Positions 62,796 through 64,000 of a stretch of 64,000 nt of DNA are shown here, piece after piece. The position numbers and the translations under genes were made by a program. The stretch is from assembly GCF_009687885.1 (NCBI RefSeq), contig NZ_BLAF01000016.1:1-64000 (forward strand), in the 5' to 3' direction. This DNA is from Acrocarpospora pleiomorpha. GTDB lineage: Bacteria > Actinomycetota > Actinomycetes > Streptosporangiales > Streptosporangiaceae. The notes beneath the pieces are model-generated. The model ran no database searches. It was not told the origin of the DNA and saw nothing but the letters and a program-made list of their open reading frames with translations. Within the stretch, counting starts at the first letter, position 1. Every line of letters begins with the position of its first letter.

Positions 62796-63800
62796 TCAGC
62801 CGCTGCGGGCCGCGCGCAGGGACTCCTTCAGGGAGGCGAGAGTGGCGAAGACGGCGGTGGGTTCGTAGCCGCAGTGGGCCATGCAGTTGGCGCAGCGCGG
62901 GTCGCGTCCCCGGCCGTAGGAGTCCCAGTCCGTCTCCTCGATCAGCTCCCGGTACGTGCGGGCGTAGCCGTCCGCCATCAGATAGCACGGGCGTTGCCAG
63001 CCGAACAGCGAATAGGACGGGATCGCCCATGCCGTACAGGGGAAGTCGACCTTGCCTTCGAGGAAGTCGAGGAAGAGCGGAGAGTGGTTGAAGCGCCAGC
63101 GGCGGCGGTTGCCGTCGGCGAAGGCCTTGCGGAACAGCTCGCGGATCTGCCGCACCCCGAGGAAGTGCTCCTGGTCGGGCGCCTTCTCGTAGGCGTACGC
63201 CGGGGAGATCATCATCTGGTCCACGGACAGCTCGTCGTTGAGGTAGTTGAGCACCTCGATGACCGTCTGCGGCGTGTCGGTGCTGAAGAACGTGGTGTTC
63301 GTGGTGACCCGGAAGCCGCGCCGCCGGCACTCGCGGATGGCGGCGACCGCCTCGTCGAACACGCCGTCCTTGCGTACCGACGCGTCGTGGCGTTCCCGGA
63401 GGCCGTCGATGTGCACCGTCCACGCGAAGTACCGGGACGGCACGAACTGGTCGAGCTTCTTCGGGATGAGCAGGGCGTTGGTGCACAGGTAGACGTACTT
63501 GCGGCGGGCGGTGAGCTCCCTGACGATGTCCGCGATCTGGGGGTGCATGAGCGGTTCCCCGCCCGCGATCGACACCATGGGGGCGCCGCTCTCCTCGACC
63601 GCGGCGACGGCCTGGTCCACGGGCATGCGCTGTTTCAGCACGTCGGCGGGATGCTGGATCTTGCCGCAGCCCGCGCAGGCGAGGTTGCAGGCGAACAGCG
63701 GCTCCAGCTCGACCAGCAGCGGGAACTTCGCCCGCCGCCGGAGCTTCTGGCGGAGGATGTAGCCACCGATGCTGAGACTCTGGCGGATCGGGATCGTCAT
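62796..63800 (-). CDS. hpnH: Adenosyl-hopene transferase, radical SAM
   Basis: 334 residues. The radical-SAM motif CNLACAGC (CxxxCxxC) lies near residue 38 and SIAGGEPLMHP follows. The C-terminal Cys-rich end is CANCMAHCGYEPTAVFA, typical of HpnH. It couples a 5'-deoxyadenosyl radical to diploptene, the first step to C35 hopanoids. The ATG overlaps the hpnG stop; AGGAAG lies upstream. Confidence 0.92.
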   Translation of the reverse strand: MTIPIRQSLSIGGYILRQKLRRRAKFPLLVELEPLFACNLACAGCGKIQHPADVLKQRMPVDQAVAAVEESGAPMVSIAGGEPLMHPQIADIVRELTARRKYVYLCTNALLIPKKLDQFVPSRYFAWTVHIDGLRERHDASVRKDGVFDEAVAAIRECRRRGFRVTTNTTFFSTDTPQTVIEVLNYLNDELSVDQMMISPAYAYEKAPDQEHFLGVRQIRELFRKAFADGNRRRWRFNHSPLFLDFLEGKVDFPCTAWAIPSYSLFGWQRPCYLMADGYARTYRELIEETDWDSYGRGRDPRCANCMAHCGYEPTAVFATLASLKESLRAARSG

Positions 63801-64000
63801 GGTCGCACTTCCTTGTGAAGGGTGGAGCGGACGGCTCGGGCAGGCGGCGGACCGGTGTCCGCGGCCCACCGCAGCAGGGCCGGGCCGATCCGGTGCAGCG
63901 CCCGGCGGGCCAGGTTGACGCGGCACGGCATGGCCGGGCTGAACAGCGACGCCCGGGGCGTGTCGACGATGACGCGCACCGCCGCCAGCGGATGGCCGGA
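63797..64000 (-). CDS. hpnG: Hopanoid-associated phosphorylase, C-terminus (gene continues beyond window)
   Basis: The frame is open from the right edge to TGA at 63797, which overlaps the hpnH start. It reads SGHPLAAVRVIVDTPRASLF then PCRVNLARRALHRIGPAL, consistent with the end of HpnG, which converts adenosylhopane by phosphorolysis. The N-terminal part is outside the window. Confidence 0.65.
   Translation of the reverse strand, partial: SGHPLAAVRVIVDTPRASLFSPAMPCRVNLARRALHRIGPALLRWAADTGPPPARAVRSTLHKEVRP

Noticed and set aside
1-64000. CRISPR arrays, tRNA and rRNA genes
   Set aside because: No regularly spaced direct repeats and no tRNA-like cloverleaf or rRNA core sequence noticed on reading.

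Overview
The window is high-GC actinobacterial chromosome. The GC-rich third positions, frequent GTG starts, ATGA/GTGA stop-start overlaps, hopanoid genes, a 2Fe-2S FhuF-like protein and a B12-riboswitch-controlled metE fit a filamentous actinomycete. Streptosporangiaceae (Nonomuraea/Streptosporangium-like) is my guess, and it is an inference. I found no rRNA, tRNA or CRISPR array.

Left end (1-8.3 kb): an accessory island on the minus strand. It holds a very large protein with two GTPase domains and membrane segments (it runs off the left edge), a small overlapping upstream gene, and a second locus made of a 61-residue peptide and a single-domain GTPase. Between and beside them are decayed transposases: an IS3-type element with recognisable ends, an ISKra4-type remnant that it abuts, and an integrase-core fragment.

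8.3-14.3 kb: a TetR regulator with two tandem operators diverges from an MMPL exporter. The exporter is followed by a compact run of alkyl-DNA-damage genes: an MGMT, an ECF-like sigma factor, a second MGMT-like protein, a 2-oxoglutarate/iron oxygenase and an Ada-type zinc domain. The last four are overlapped or nearly so, which looks like a split adaptive response with its own sigma factor. A SHOCT-domain membrane peptide follows.

14.4-21.1 kb: an envelope and copper block. It contains a secreted NlpC/P60 hydrolase, a copper-type P-type ATPase, DUF6153 and DUF305 proteins, a BlaI-type repressor coupled to an M56 membrane protease, and a small membrane protein. Three copies of an ACTA-N7-TAGT element mark a probable local BlaI-type regulon. 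A frameshifted VanW-like gene follows, then an XRE regulator divergent from a zinc alcohol dehydrogenase.

25.1-46.8 kb: a large L-rhamnose locus. It has a sugar ABC importer, rhamnose isomerase, a bifunctional rhamnulose-phosphate aldolase/dehydrogenase, rhamnulokinase, two LacI regulators, a secreted and a cytoplasmic GH78 alpha-L-rhamnosidase, an esterase-like hydrolase and a second (oligosaccharide-type) ABC importer. Operators related to TTAAAACGTTTTAA lie at the divergent promoter, before the secreted rhamnosidase and before the second importer. The inferred flow is secreted rhamnosidase, oligosaccharide import, intracellular rhamnosidase/esterase, then rhamnose catabolism.

46.9-52.5 kb: an MFS transporter, GNAT acetyltransferase, CGNR regulator, a fragment of a DUF326 copper-binding protein, a ferredoxin/P450 pair, and a ketopantoate-reductase-like gene divergent from a TetR gene across two operators.

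52.5-56 kb: two convergent cobalamin riboswitch units, one driving metE and the other a FhuF-like iron-sulfur protein. 56.2-64 kb: a beta-propeller-like protein, an aldo/keto reductase relic, two SDRs, a fused FAD/iron-sulfur oxidase of glycolate/D-lactate type, and hpnH with the end of hpnG (hopanoid side chain).
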